From positions 58,478,851-58,542,850 of the forward strand of contig NW_026262582.1 of NCBI RefSeq assembly GCF_021869535.1: 64,000 bases of DNA. The letters are read 5' to 3'. Under the pieces are notes generated by a model, which worked only from the letters and a program-made list of their open reading frames with translations, was not told where the DNA came from and did no database searches. Shown one piece after another: positions 1 through 56,169 of the stretch (its first letter is position 1; each line of letters starts with the position of its first letter). This stretch comes from Mytilus californianus (Eukaryota; Mollusca; Bivalvia; Mytilida; Mytilidae). A program made the position numbers and the translations under genes.

Positions 1-320
1 TGAATTTTTTGACATTTTTGCAGTTTCCATGGTAACGGCAGCCATTTTGAAAATTCCAAAGTCGGATGGCACATCTACACATGACAGGTCACCTTACTGT
101 CAAGTTTCATAAAGATTGGACCAAATCTAGATTTTTCGCATTTTTGTTGTTTCCATGGCAACGGCGGCCATTTTGGAAATTCCAAAGTCAAATTCCTAAT
201 CTACATACACTCGTTAACATCTCTGTAAAATTTCATTAAATTTGAAGCATTTAAAAAAATTTCACATTTTTGCAGTTTCCATGGTAACGGCGGCCATTTT
301 AAAAATTCCAAAGTCGAATT
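1..320. repeat. Tandem repeat, ~125-bp unit
   Basis: Three copies (about 13-64, 138-191, 263-317) share CAGTTTCCATGGTAACGGC followed by GGCCATTTTGAAAATTCCAA. The array is probably cut by the window start. Confidence 0.85.
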
Positions 321-359
321 ACAGCTACATATGGTGCTACCTGTAATAATCCATCATTA

Positions 360-737
360 TATAGCATAAAAAGTACATAGGAATAATTCAACACTATCAC
401 ACGACTAATCACATGACTATTGTTCTAGAATGTTCCATGAAAATTGACCCCCTAAAATAATGCCAAGATGACCCAGGGCTGAAATAAAAAATGTGGAATG
501 GACACCTGGACATCGGTCTCTTGTATTACATAAAACTTAAAGGTTCTACCAGTAGCGAATCAATAGTCGAAAAATGACCCCACCCATGTTCCGGCCCCCA
601 AATAGTGCCAAGTTGACCCCCATTTGAAATAAAAAATAGTGAATGCACCCCTAGGGATACTACCCCATCATCATACCAAATATAAAGTTTCCATCATTTA
701 AAGCTTGGAAGAAAATGGTCGGACAAATTAGGGTTAA

Positions 738-786
<49 letters not shown>

Positions 787-893
787 CGGGACAAAAACAT
801 AAAGTCGCCAAAACTCCGTTTTGGCGACTTAATAAGAACTGAGCAAAACCAATAAGTCTGCCCAAACTTCGTTTGGGAGACTTAATAAACTGT
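360..893 (+). mobile_element. Hairpin/microsatellite element, right part
   Basis: Two diverged ~120-bp units with AATAGTGCCAAGTTGACCCC-like cores lead into an (AAT)n microsatellite (about 737-784). A palindrome with arms AAGTCGCCAAAAC/GTTTTGGCGACTT (814-842) and a hairpin ending CTTCGTTTGGGAGACTT (to ~888) follow. The same right end closes the element at 54258-56153, so these are one family. Confidence 0.65.
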
Positions 894-1520
894 TAACACA
901 GAGATATGTCTCGCCTTTTTGTTATTTTGATAATGCAAATGCTGAAATTAAAATAGTAATACTTTTACATGTCAGTTGTGCACATAGTTTACAAGTTAAT
1001 GTTTGTGTTTAGGTTTGTTTAAAGGGAACGACTTATGATAAGTCAATGGTATTTGGTATGTAGTTCTTTTAGTATTGGCACATCTCATTTCCATGGAGAT
1101 TGTTTAGCCCTGTACCTTCAGTCATGTTTCATTGACTTTAAATATTTGCAAGTTTCAAAAGTCAATGAACCATGATGAGGGGGTGGGGCTATATAGTCTC
1201 CATGGTAATGAGACTTGCAAATGCCAATACATTTGCATACCAAATATCATTGACTTAACATTAGTGGGGCATCTTAAACTGATCTAATCACAAACTAACA
1301 CATGTAAACTTTGCAAAAGTTTCAAAGTCAATAGACCATGACTGAGGGGTAAGGACCAAATATTTCCCATGGAAATGAGATGTGCTAATGCTTATACAAA
1401 TGCATACCAAATATCATTGACCTACCACTAGTGGTTCACTATAAACTAGACCAAATCACAAACTTATACATTATTGACGACGCCGACGCCGGAAACAGCA
1501 TACCTGTGTCTTGCTTTTGA
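894..1520 (+). mobile_element. Family T element, copy 1
   Basis: Starts AACACAGAGATATGTCTCGCC and ends near GTGTCTTGCTTTTGACTCC. The core has ~165-bp tandem units with CAAAGTCAATGAACCATGA and CCATGGAAATGAGA; the first unit is inverted relative to the rest. Same family as 42655-43731. No coding capacity. Confidence 0.7.
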
Positions 1521-1549
1521 CTCCATCAAAAAACGATCCTCAAGAATTA

Positions 1550-3350
1550 TTGGAAGACCTTACTTTGCTGAAAATTTTTGCTATTTAAAAGTTCTTTATC
1601 TATACAGTTTCCAAGATAATAACCAATAAATTGCTTCGCCGAGCGCAGCTGGATACGACCGCAGAGGTCCAACCCTGAACAGTTGGGGCAAAAATGGACA
1701 CAATATTCGCGCTTGATACAGGTCTGAATTTGAATTGTAATTCAATATTTGACACATTATAGGTTTCTGACACAGAATAACTGTAGTCGAAGAACTTAGA
1801 ATTGGTTATATGATTTGAATTTATATTATTTTTTTGCTTTTGTGCAATACACTTTGCTGTTGCGAATTGACCACCCTCCCCCCCTTTTTTTTGCTTTTGT
1901 GCAATACACTATGCTGTTGCGTATTGACCCCCCACAATTTCTTTTTACCTCCCCTCCCTTTTCCCCAAAAAAAAATTCTTTCCCTCAAGATATGGTCATA
2001 ATCTCAGTTCAAATTTCCAATGGAGTTTGCAACCATAATTACCCATTTAAATACATCATAAAAGTCTTTAAAAAAAAATGACATACATTATCATGGCTAA
2101 AGTTAATATTCCTTAATAGTAACTTCTAAAAATAAATTGACAGCTAATCATCTCAAGACATTACAACATTTCTTTATACATAATTTAAAAGCATGTTAGG
2201 GAGGTAATCAAAACGTTGTGTTTGGATTACCTCCCTTACACTGCTTTTAAATTGTCTTAAGTAATGTCCATTTACCAGGAAACCCTTGTTTTTCCCCCTT
2301 ATTCCTAAACGGTTTGAGCCATAACCCCCCCAAAGCCAATCCTAACCATCCCTTTGTGGTATGGAAACTTGTGGTATAATTTCACAGAGATACATACACC
2401 GTTCCACAAGTTATTGTCTGGAAACTAGAAAAATGTTTATTTTGGCCCCTAATTCCTAAACTGTTAGGACCATAACCCCCAAAATCCCAACCTTCCTTTT
2501 GTGGTTATAAACCTCGTGTTTAAATTTCAAAGATTTCTTTTTAATTATACTAAAGTTATTGTCTGGAAATCAACTGTCTTCGGACGACGCTGAGTGATAC
2601 CAATATACGACCACAAAATTTTTTGCGGTCGTATATAAACCGAAAAAATTCATAAAAAGTATTATTACAGTGGCAATAACTCAGAATTTGGTAGTCTGAT
2701 TCGTCTGAAAATGTCCTGCAAGATAGATCTGGACCGGCTGATAATTTTTGCTCTAGTTTTTGAGATATAAGCCACATATTGCATTTTCCCCCCTTGTTCT
2801 ATTTTTTAGCCATGGTGACCATGTTTGTCGACTGATTGGAATAAAAACAAACTTTATACCAAATACCCCAAGGATCATTCAGCACAAGTTTGGTTGAAAT
2901 TGGTCGTGGTTTCAAAAAAGAACTTTGAAAAAGTTTACAAAGGACGCAAAGGGATGGCGAGCCAGAGTTAACATTGACCAATGACTAGGTCAAGGTCAGA
3001 TGAAACTTGCCAGTAACACATGTACACCTTGCAACCATTTGATACCCCAAATTTAGTTGACCTATTGCATCTAGTATTGAGATACGGACTTGACAACGAA
3101 AACTTAACCTTAAACACTGATCCATGATACGAGGTCTGTCAGGTGAACCCTGTCTGATGAACATGTAGACCTTGCAATGATCCCATATACCCGGTAACAG
3201 ATCTTGATCTGCACATCATTTTTGACAGGTTATATTATAGTTTTCAAGAAAAAAAAATCATAACAAATAAGTAAAATTGGCACAATAATTCTTACAGAGT
3301 CAATTGATGATTTTGGTCATGTTGATTTATTTGTATATCTCATCTTTGCT
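1550..3350 (+). mobile_element. Diverged family G/H fragments
   Basis: Sequence around 1550-1626 and 2635-2960 reads as one family G unit interrupted by the family A copy (CTTACTTTGCTGAA, then AGATAGATCTGG). Family H-like sequence in minus orientation (about 2970-3200) follows, then more G-like sequence to about 3350. Confidence 0.6.
1627..2634 (+). mobile_element. Family A element, 1.0 kb
   Basis: Left end TAAATTGCTTCGCCGAGCGC with GGATACGACCGC just inside. Right end is a hairpin closing with GCGGTCGTAT. The core has the E module (ACCCATTTAAATACATCATA) and a TTAAAAGCA...TGCTTTTAA hairpin. It is inserted in a family G fragment at ATAACCAA, the same site as the copy at 45649. No protein is encoded. 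Confidence 0.85.
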
Positions 3351-3461
3351 GCTAATATGTCTCAAATATATTATAGTTAAAAAAAAGAAAGAAATTAATT
3401 GAATAGGGTATAATTTTGAATTCTGGAAAATTAAGAAATGTATGATGAAAACTAACCCAAT

Positions 3462-3562
3462 ATAGGAGGGTTAGCCATGCATTAAGGGGGTTAGTTAGTC
3501 CATACTGAAATATCAGTGAAAGTAAAATGAACCTTAGCCATGTATGCATGGTTAACCCTCTT
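3462..3562. repeat. Inverted repeat around 60-nt loop
   Basis: GGGTTAGCCATGCATTA and TATGCATGGTTAACCC face each other across about 60 bases; probably a small foldback/MITE. Confidence 0.6.
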
Positions 3563-3583
3563 CATCATTATTCAAGATTAAAA

Positions 3584-5658
3584 TAAAATGATCCGCAGGG
3601 CGCAGCTTGATACGACCGCAGAGGTCGAACCCTGAACAGTTGGGCCAAGTATGGACACAACATTCAAGCTTGATACAGCTTTGCATTTGGATTGTGATTA
3701 AATATTTGACACAGCATAGGTTTCTGACACAGAATGAATGTGGTCTAAGAACTTAAAAATTTTAAATTGGACATTCACCTATTATGGTCCAATATCCAAA
3801 ATCTAAATACATGCTTAGATTCAGCATATCAAAGAACCCCAAGAATTCAATTTTTGATGAAATCAAACAAAGTTTAATTTTGGACCCTTTTGACCTCAAT
3901 GTGGACAAAGTTGATAACGGGGCCCAAAAATCAAAAATCTAAATACATGGTTAGATTCAGCATATCAAACAACCCCATATATTCAATTTTTGTTGAAATC
4001 AAACAAAGTTTAATTTTGGACCCCGATTTGGACCAACTTGAAAACTGGGCCCATAATCAAAAATCTAAATACATGTTTAGATTCAGCATATCAAAGAACC
4101 CTAAGAATTCAATTTTTGTTAAAATCAAACTAAGTTTAATTTTGGACCCTTTGGACCTTAATGTAGACCAATTTGAAAATGGAACCAAAAATTAAGAATC
4201 TAAATACACGGTTAGATTCCGCATATCAAAAAACCCCAATAATTCAATTTTTGATGAAATCAAACAAAGTTTAATTTTGGACCCTTTGGATCTCATTGTG
4301 GACCAATTTAAAAACGGGGCCCAAAATCCAAAAACTAAATACACAGTTAGATTCAGCATATTATAGAACCCCAAGAATTCAAGAATAAAACCCCATTGAA
4401 ATTGGTCAAGAAATAAGCAATTATACGAAGTTCTTTTGCACAATACTGTGCAATTAAATATTTCTTGCTATTGCGCAATACTGTACAATTGACAATTTCT
4501 TGCTATTGCGCAATATTGTGCTATTGAATATTTCTTGCTATTGCGCAATACTGTGCAATTGAAAATTTCTTGCTATTGCGCAATACTGTGCAATTGAAGA
4601 TTTCTTGCTACTGTGCAATTGAAAATTTCTTGCTATTGCACAATACTTACTATATAATAATTTACACATCCTGTTTGGTGTGTATCCCCTACCATATTAT
4701 TATTATTTGCTTTTAAATATAAATCAGAAATAACCAACTTTAAAGGAAAATTTTAAAAGAAAAAAAAAAGGAAAAAAAGAAAATGAAAAAAAAAAAATCC
4801 ACCCCCCAAATTTTTTGAACCCCCTTATGATTCATCACCCCCAAACTCAATCCCAGCCTTCCCTTTGTGGTATGGTACCTTGCAGTACAATTTCAGAGAG
4901 ATCCATACACTTGAACACAAGTTATTGTCTGGAATTTAGAAAAATGTGTTTTTTGGGCCCTTTTTGGCCCCAAATTCCTAAACATTTAGGGAAATTACCC
5001 CCAAACTCAAACCCAGCTTTCCCTTTGTGATATGGAACCTTGCAGTACAATTTCAGAAAGATCCATACACTTACACACAAGTTATTGTCCTGAAACTAGA
5101 AAAATGCTTATTTTTGGCCCCTTTTTGGCCCCCAATTCCTAAACGTTTCGGCAATTACCCCCAAACTCAATTCCAGCTTTCCTTTTGTGATATGGAACCT
5201 TGTAGTACAATTTCAGAAAGATCCATATACTTACACACAAGTTATTGTCATGAAACTAGAAAAATGCTTGTTTTTTGCCCCTTTTTTGGCCCCTAATTCC
5301 TAAAATGTTGAGGCAATTACCCCCAAAATCAATCCCAGCATTCCTTTTGTGATATGGAACCATGTGGTACAATGTCAGAGAGATCCATACACTAACACAC
5401 AAGTTATGTCTGGAAGTTACAAAAATGCTTATTTTTGGCCCCTAATTCCTTTACTGTTAGTACCATAACCCCCAAAATCAATCCCAACCTTCCTTTTGTG
5501 GTATTGAACCTTGTGGTAAAATTTCATAGAGATCCATTCACTTAAACTAAAGTTAGAGTGCGAAAACCAATGTGTCTTCAGACGACGCCGGACGACGCCA
5601 GACGACGACGCCAACGTCATACCAATATACGACCACAAAAATTTTTTTGCGGTCGTAT
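3584..5658 (+). mobile_element. Family A element, full-length type, 2.1 kb
   Basis: Left end TAAAATGATCCGCAGGGCGC. Then B module (five units of 126-136 bp, 3800-4390), C module (35-bp units with ATTGCGCAAT, 4440-4650), A-rich/C-rich junction (4745-4815), D module (~160-bp units starting near 4844, 5004, 5164, 5326, 5475), a GAC-rich stretch, and the terminal hairpin with GCGGTCGTAT. Flanked by A on the left and AAAAA on the right. Non-coding. Confidence 0.9.
4440..4650 (+). promoter_or_regulatory. Tandem ATTGCGCAAT sites (C module), copy 1
   Basis: Units of about 35 bp with TATTGCGCAATACTGTGCAA. The ten-base palindrome ATTGCGCAAT is the ideal C/EBP (bZIP) half-site pair. Equivalent arrays: 20930-21150, 22270-22490, 29540-29760, 46905-47115. 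Whether any factor binds is unknown. Confidence 0.45.
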
Positions 5659-6260
5659 AAAAATTGCTTGTTCTAAGGTAATTGCAAATAACCAGCTTTG
5701 CTAAGAGCGCATGACATGCCCTAATTGTGCATATTGAAATTGTTGCAAGAATAAAATGGGATATTTCGAAGGCATTTCATCATAAGCAAATAAAATGGCT
5801 CTGTAGAAAAACCAAGCCTGATGATACCATTGAAATTAAGTTACTTTTGTTCACAAATTCCTGTAATTACGGGTATGTAAAGTGTCTACTAAATCAATTC
5901 AAGGAAACTCAAGTTATGGTACCATATGTGAAAAATTTACTAAAATCTGACAGTTAAAGTCACATAACTCGGAAGCGACAAAGCAGAATATTTCATCAAT
6001 CCCCACAATAATGTAAAGTTTGGAATAATGGATTTAAAGCGCGTTTTGTGAAAAATTGCCTGAAATGTAACAGTTAAAGATCTGCAACTCTGGAACGACA
6101 AACCGGAAAATTAAAAAAAATCACACTGGAGCTTTCTTTGATCAATCCCACAATAATGTAAATTCTAATGTTGTGTGTAAGTTATATGAGAATTGGTTGA
6201 AGCGAATTTGAGTTAATGGACAGACATAGTTATACTATAATACGTCCCGTCTTTGACGAA
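5659..6260 (+). repeat. Dispersed repeat with two diverged units
   Basis: About 180-bp units share ACAGTTAAAG...CACAATAATGTAAA, and the segment ends with ATGGACAGACATAGTTATAC and TACGTCCCGT. Looks like the end of another non-autonomous element. No ORF of note. Confidence 0.5.
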
Positions 6261-8538
6261 CATATAAAAACACAAGAAATGGATTAAAATCGTCATTTAA
6301 GACCAACAATTCCTACAAGAAGTCCATTGCCAGTTTTGTTCGAGTTGACTAAAAATTTTGGTTGATCTTGATAATTTTTACTGTTCAAAGTTTCTCTTCC
6401 ATACATAATTTTCAAGACAATTGCCAAAAACATTTTTTTTATATTTTAGAACAATAAGATGTTACCAAGTTTATTAAGGCATATAAATATAAAACTTCAA
6501 CAACTGGTCTTTTCAATTTGTTTATCAAGTTAGCCTGTTACATAAATGTATTTCTTTTTTTGCTTTATGAAATAAAATACAAAATAAAGGTTTCAGCAAA
6601 TAAAGAAACACACACATACAAGCTGTATAAATATCCCATTGAAAAGTTCATCATCTGATTAAACAATCTTTTCACCCCAATTTTTAGACTGTAATTGATG
6701 GACATTCAAAAAACCATACGAATATTTATTTTTGTAGCGTCCAGGATTTTGAAAAAGGGGCCGCCTCAAACTAGGCAACCTTTGGAGTGCAAGATATAAA
6801 AAGTTTTAAGCATTAACCTTATATCTAGCTTAATCAGGGGGCCTTGGCCCCCTTCCTAAATCTGCCTCTGGTAGAAAATTGTCAGGACAATAGAAACGCA
6901 TTCATTCATTTTAAGACCGCGCTCTTTAAAATTTTTTATGAACCTTAAATCTGATAATGAACTTTCAATGTTATTTTTAAACGTGTTGTTTAAAGCAACA
7001 TAAATCACAAATAACAGAAACAAGAAATTCAGGGTTCATCTATAAATACTTGCATGGAGGAATTATCCAGACAATTATAAACACCGTGTGATGACAAAAA
7101 AGCCAATATACCTGTATTTCACAAACTTATTCAAATTGTTAGAACTTTCTTTTATAAAACTCAGATCAAATCTGGCCGTTTCATTTGATACAGGACAGTC
7201 CTTTCTGTGGATATAAACACCCAACAGAAGGTTGAATCTCTTCAACAGCAAATTGTCTTCTGCCAAGACTTTATACTGGATATTTAGGACCAGACAACTG
7301 TATGAATAGGAAGGACCCCATAAAAACTTAACTTTTGAGACGTGACTCCTACCCCAAAAATTATTTTCCTGTAGTGTATATTGTGAAGTCTCTGAAGAAG
7401 AGATAAACCTTTTACAGATAAGCAAGCCCCTTTAAGTGTGATGAAACATCCGAGAAATACATCTTCATGGAAATAGATTTTTCTACTGAGAGATGTTTCA
7501 TAATAGAGTGTTCGTTGGTGTTGAACGCAGCTGTCAGCAACTATGGCTACATCATGGCGGTCAGATGTTTTTGATTAAGGAGGAGTACACATACAGGTTC
7601 CTGTATTTGACAGAAGGTATTAATGTGGTGTTGTTACCGTTAAAAATCCTAAATTTCTAAAGTTAGGGCATGTTAATAAATATGCAATGCCTTCCTTATA
7701 TCTCTTACAATAGACTTTATCACTATTTGCCCTCCATTACAAGATATTAGACTTGTATTACTTTGATTTTTAGGTCACAATAGATTTCAAACACCACACA
7801 GCAAAGGTGATTCTTATGTAGGCATTGGTCAAGTGTCACAGAATCCAAAATAGCAATGAGGATTATCATTTGGTTCCAACACAAAAAAAAACACATCAAT
7901 AATGACCACTTGAAAAAGAAACATGAAATCAGGCCATTGGTATTATCTTATTTTGTCATGCCTTTATAGCTATACAGTATGGGTTTTGGTCATGTTTAAG
8001 GCCAAACAGTGACCCGATATATATCCTTATCATTTTGACACAGATGGATAGCTATCTTGTTGGAAATCATACCACATCTCCTTATTTTTTATTTTGTAAT
8101 GCAGTACATATTTTTGAACTTATCATAATTCATGAATTTAGAAATTTAATTTATTTATACCTTCTCAAATAAGTAAGTTCACATATTCACATTTTTAAAT
8201 AACATGTGGCTTCCAAAAGGAAAAGTAACAATTCATCTTAAAGAATACACAAAACATGCCTTTAAAAACAATGAATATCTAGGAATTTTTACAAATGAAA
8301 GACTTAGTATATATCCCACTATTTGGTGAATTTCTGATCTGTTTTACAACTGAAATATGCCCAAAAGTACAAATTATTGTCTATGTAGAAAGAAAGTCAT
8401 ACATATTCAATTAGGCCATATTCATAACAAAATACATATTTTTCAGAAACAGTACTTTTTACTGACGACTTTTAAGTCGCTTATCAATGACTTGTAATTC
8501 AGATATAGTACTTTTTAACAATGACTTGTAATTCTTTA
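6261..8538. other. Unassigned AT-rich sequence
   Basis: No exon or RNA gene seen. A dispersed Mytilus-type repeat (CATACCACATCTCCTTATTT) occupies about 7955-8095. A 116-codon minus-strand ORF at 7075-7425 has no recognisable domain and is not counted as a gene. Confidence 0.5.
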
Positions 8539-8724
8539 AGGGCTGTTCCATAAAAACATACATGGGACCCAAGGAAGGCAACTTAAATTTGCCACTATGG
8601 GTGGGTGTGAAATATTGTTGTACGGGTTTAAATGTATGCAGGACTCTAAAATTGCTTCTATGGGTGGTATCTCTGTTTTCAAAGGGCCTTCCCTGGGTAC
8701 CATGCATGTTTTAATGGAACAGCC
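8539..8724. mobile_element. Harbinger-like MITE, 186 bp
   Basis: Terminal inverted repeats AGGGCTGTTCCAT and ATGGAACAGCC enclose a short core. Both sides carry TTA (8536-8538 and 8725-8727), the 3-bp target duplication expected for PIF/Harbinger elements. No transposase. Confidence 0.75.
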
Positions 8725-11413
8725 TTAAGTGATAAACCCTCATATCATATATATTTAAGTAACAGTCTTAGTACTTCCGTATAGCACTCATTCACATAAA
8801 TTTGATTTTAGCACTTAAAAGTACAAAAATATCTAGCACTTTATATTATCACAATTGTTGTACAAGTTTGCGTAAGCAATATATCTAACTTTTTGTTTTG
8901 TAAAACATTGGCACCTACATTTCCAAAACATAAAGATTTTTCTGAAGTACAGTACAGTCTTCCCTTCACAGATACAATTTTTGTTTAAAAGGAATCAATA
9001 CTCATTCAGAAAAATCCATACAACTTAAATTATCTTTTGAAATAAACTGAAAATCAAGAATTGTCATCTATTAACCAAAACTTGTTAAACATCAGGATTT
9101 AAAAAAAAATGTGATATCAGGAGAAGAAAATATTCCACAGATCTTATGTTAGAAGCAGTCAGAACAACTGAAATTTTTGTAACAAAAAATATCTCAAATA
9201 ATAGCGAAACACCAGATTCAGTTGACACTATTTTCCCAAGTTTATATTTTAGGCTAAACAAATAATTTCATTTAAATGATTTTCCCCATAAAAAAATTAT
9301 TGCTCAAGAAAAACATTACACATATTTACCAGATGCAGGTTAAAACTGGCTGAAATATGAGCAAAAATTTCAATTTTTATGAAATACTTGGAAAAATCAA
9401 AATAACATCTGAATAAGGTGTTTCTTACACAAATATTCAGTTCTGAAGACATGAACACTTATTCATAGCAGCTACTTCTACAATCATTTTGTAAATGATT
9501 ACGATATTTCAAATCCAAATATTAAATGGTGTCCTTTGAAATATTTATTTGCGTCATGCTTCAAAGCTGATGAAGATTTCTAGATCTCTCAATGTCTATG
9601 AGCCAACGATCTTTCAACAACCATGGGTGATTAGAAAGACTTAGAAATGACCAGGAAACAAATAAACGAAAATCCATGGTGTATTTAGATTGCTGCTCGA
9701 TAGACCAACTCCCGTACATCCTCCTGGAGAAACATCTGCCTCGCGCTACAATGTATTGTGCAGAATATTTCATCTCTCGAACGTCTCGTGTTCTTCACGC
9801 CTCCACACTAGCTTGTAATGATGGAATGCTCTAATTATATGAGTCAGTAGGACACGTGTTGATGGGAAATCAAAAGAGAGGCAACTCTTGTTCAAATTCA
9901 CAGCAGATTTTTCCAGGTTAATGCAGAAGATAATTTAACAGATATCTGTTATATAATTGAAAATTGAGCTGAAAATTGCTAAAATCTGAGTTTTAAACTA
10001 ATCATCTTCATGCTTCATAAATTATTTGGCAGCAAAGAGATTCAGGTCGTAAGTCAACTTCTACCAATGACATTACTGTTATATAAGTGATTCACAACCA
10101 GGTACATTTGCTCGTTTGGTATCCGATAGGATTTTGTCACTCACTGAAGATCAGTTGTTTACACCAGCCTCTCAGCCTCAAGAAATTGCATCAATGTATA
10201 GCAAATGGTGTAAATCCATCCAACACATTCATCTTGCATTTAATTTTTGTTTGTTAAAAAAAAATTAATTTAAATGCCATGTTTTACTAATGTAAGCTAA
10301 ACTTAAATTCATTATCAAAACACTGTAAAATTGTTAGGCATTTTTCTACAGAAGCATATTATATGTTACTATCCATAAACTATTTCATTAATTTATAAAG
10401 CCACTGCAAAATAGACCAAGACCTGCCTCTCTTTGATTTCATTTCCAATGGCAACACGGCAAGATATCACACTCTCTCATTGTTGAACAATGTCTATAAA
10501 TAGAATGTGATTACATCATGATTATTTATATCTCAGGTCAATAATTAGCACTTCAATAAGTGTCACTATGGAGACGGAATCGTACACTCTCTCTCCCACC
10601 TCTCTCACATAACTCGAAAAAAACACGAGTTGTGTGCATGCAGGACGATGGTTATACACAAGTCCCACACTAATTTGTTCCTAAAACTCAGATCTGGCTC
10701 TTTATCTGAAATTGAGAAAACAAATTTCAACACATTGGATAAAACAACAAAGAACATATCCAATCTATTCTTTCAAACTGTATACTAGAAATGAAACAAT
10801 AAGCTTGAAATATTTTTAGTATGTATTGCTATATTCAATACATACAGTGGTATTTTGATGTTTACATGATTTGTGCAAGGGGTCAGCCCTTTTCTTTTAA
10901 AATGAGACAAAAAGGAATAAATCTGAAGTGAACATCATCTTATCTAATTTTTGTATCTTTTCTTCTTTTTTTTTTATATGAGCAAGGGTCTAATCAAAAC
11001 CGATTCTTTTGTTTTTTTGTGTAGTTGGGTTGCTTTTTTCATTGACATCTTGTACTTAATACTTATGTGAATCAAATAAATTTTGCATCATGAGGCTGCT
11101 CATTATTTTAATTAAACAAAAAACTTTGGTAAAATAGATTTTTCAAAATTAAATATGTCAACTATGACATGCTTTTTCTCTTACAGTGACATCACAAGAA
11201 TTAAATATTTTTGCAATTTGAAGGGCTAAATAATGGCCTTTCTCATAACCTCCTCATTTCAAATTTTGGTCTCTTTCAGGTAACATAAAAAACAATGACT
11301 AGTTAGTTAGCTAAAACTAGTGGAAAATAGACAAGTTTTGAACTCCTACCCTCCCTGATCCATTTTAATGGAATAGTTTAAATTTGTATTCTTTGTGTGC
11401 GGCATCAATTTAC
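8725..11413 (-). other. 3' flank / probable 3' UTR of KPNB1
   Basis: AT-rich, mostly single-copy sequence directly downstream of the importin stop. Vertebrate KPNB1 has a long 3' UTR, so part of this is probably transcribed. AATAAA on the minus strand (TTTATT on plus) occurs near 9544, but I cannot tell which poly(A) signal is used. A solo Harbinger-like inverted end (CATTTTAATGGAATAG) lies at about 11360. Short ORFs here have no recognisable features. Confidence 0.4.
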
Positions 11414-54210
<42,797 letters not shown>

Positions 54211-54339
54211 TCAAACACAAACAAGAAATGATTGTAACAGGATGCTGTTACGAAGTCTCCCAAACGAAGCTCCCATAATTCGTAATTCCCAGGGTCGCCT
54301 GACATTGGGCAACGTCCAGTGAAAATTGGTTTGGTCCAG

Positions 54340-55735
54340 TAAAGTTATATGCATTAGTGATGCCTGGGGACTAACCTTGTATATCATTCAAATCATCTTG
54401 GCATGACAAACCAGAATATATATGGTTTAGGGGTGGGGATCTCGACCATTTACAAGATACTAGAACATTGGGGGTGGGGAGGAACCCCTGGGGACTGGCC
54501 CTATACGTCATTCAAATGTTCATTACATGACGAACAGGAATATATATGGTTTAGGGGTGGGAATCTCAACCATTTACAAGATATTAGAACATTGGGGGTG
54601 GGGGGAACCCCTGGGGACTGACCGTATAAGTCATTCAAATGTTCAAGACATGACAAATAGGAATATATATGGTTTAGGGGTGGGGATCTCAACCATTTAC
54701 AAAATATTAGAACTTTCTCAAATGGCAGGGGGTCTGGATGACCCCTGGGGACTAACCCTGTTTATCATTCAAACCATCTTCGCATGACAAACCAGAATAT
54801 ATATGGTTTAAGGGTGGGGATCTTGACCACTTAGAAGATATTTGAACTTTCTTAAATGGCAGGGGGTGGGGGTGACCCCTGGGGACTAACCCTGTATTTC
54901 ATTTGATGTGCTTTATCATGGCAAACCAGAATATATATGGTTTAGGGGTGGGGAATTCGACCATTTACAAGATATTCGAACTTTCTCAAATGGCAGGGGG
55001 TCGGAATGACCCCTGGGGACTAACCCTGTATATCATTCAAACCATCTTAGCATGACAAACCAGAATATATATGGTTTGGGGGTGGGGATCTTGACCACTT
55101 ACAAGATATTAGAACTTTCTTAAATGGAAGGGGGTGGGGGTGACCCCTGGGGACTAACACTGTATTTCATTTGATGTGCTTTATCATGACAAACCAGAAT
55201 ATATATGGTTTAGGGGTGGGGATCTCGACCATTTACAAGATATTAGAACTTTCTCAAATGGCAGGGGGTCTGGATGACCCCTGGGGACTAACCCTGTATA
55301 TCATTCAAACCATCTTAGCATGACAAACCAGAATATATATGGTTTAAGGGTGGGGATCTTGACAACTTAGAAGATATTAGAACTTTCTTAAACTGCAAGG
55401 GGGTGGGGGTGACCCCTGGGGACTAACCCTGTATTACATTTGATGTGCTTTATCATGACAAACCAGAATATATATGGTTTAGGGGTGGGGATCTCAACCA
55501 TTTACAAGATATTCGAACTTTCTCAAATGGCAGGGGGTCAGGATGACCCCTGGGGACTAATCCTGTATATCATTCAAACCATCTTAGCATAACAAACCAA
55601 AATATATATGGTTTAGGGGTGGGGATCTTGACCACTTACAAGGTATTAGAACTTTCTTAAATGGCAGGGGGTGGGGGTGACCCCTGGGGAATAACCCTGT
55701 ATTTCATTTAATGGGCTTTATCATTTGGAACATTT
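54340..55735 (+). repeat. ~135-bp tandem array with two-unit higher order
   Basis: Every unit has GACCCCTGGGGACTAACCCT and CAGAATATATATGGTTTAGG. From 54748 on, units alternate strictly between TATCATTCAAACCATCTTAGC and TTTCATTTGATGTGCTTTATC types, four pairs, giving a ~270-bp higher-order period. The first three units (~124 bp) do not alternate. Confidence 0.9.
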
Positions 55736-55986
55736 TCAATTAAAAAGATTGTGTCTATCACAAACGGTTTTCAATTTATAATCATTTGAAAATTAAAAAA
55801 AATAAAATCCCATAGGGTTCTATAGTAAAACCCTCTTTTCTTTTTGCCCCTCAAAGTACCCCTTTATAAACCCCATTGCACAAACAAAACCCTGATTGCA
55901 CCACTAGACATGTTAGTCTAACATATTGTGAAACCCTAAGTTAATCTGACAAGCGGTTTTGGAGAACGGGTGCGGACAAGTTCAAA

Positions 55987-56106
55987 TTTAAAAGCGGCGG
56001 AAGAAGAAGAAGAAGAAGAAGAAGAAGAAGAAGAAGAAGAAGAAGAAGAAGAAGAAGAAGAAGAAGAAGAAGAAGAAGAAGAAGAAGAATAATAATAATA
56101 ATAAGA
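55987..56106. repeat. Microsatellite (GAA)n then (AAT)n
   Basis: About 30 GAA/AAG triplets followed by five AAT. Reads as poly-serine on the minus strand, which is an artefact. Confidence 0.95.
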
Positions 56107-56169
56107 ACTGAGCAAAAACAATAAGTCTTCCCAAACTTCGTTTGGGAGACTTAATTAAAGAACCTTTGT

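Larger units (their letters stand above)
54258..56153. mobile_element. Element with inverted ends, higher-order tandem array and microsatellite
   Basis: AAGTCTCCCAAACGAAG at 54258 is repeated in inverse as CTTCGTTTGGGAGACTT at the right end. Between them lie about eleven ~135-bp units (54340-55735), then ~240 bp of unique sequence, a (GAA)n tract (55995-56088), (AAT)n and the right hairpin. It shares its right end with the element ending at 888. Confidence 0.8.

Noticed and set aside
1627..2634. Canonical Helitron identity for family A
   Set aside because: No 5' TC or 3' CTRR terminus and no A|T insertion; only a looser Helentron/HINE-like plan is suggested.
7075..7425. 116-codon minus-strand ORF
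   Set aside because: No domain, no repeat family, no splice or promoter context; it lies downstream of the importin stop and is most likely chance.
54403..54787. ORFs with NIYGLGVGISTIYKILE repeats
   Set aside because: They are translations of the 124-135-bp tandem array at 54340-55735.
55936..56121. Minus-strand poly-serine ORF
   Set aside because: It is the translation of the (GAA)n/(AAT)n microsatellite and has no coding context.
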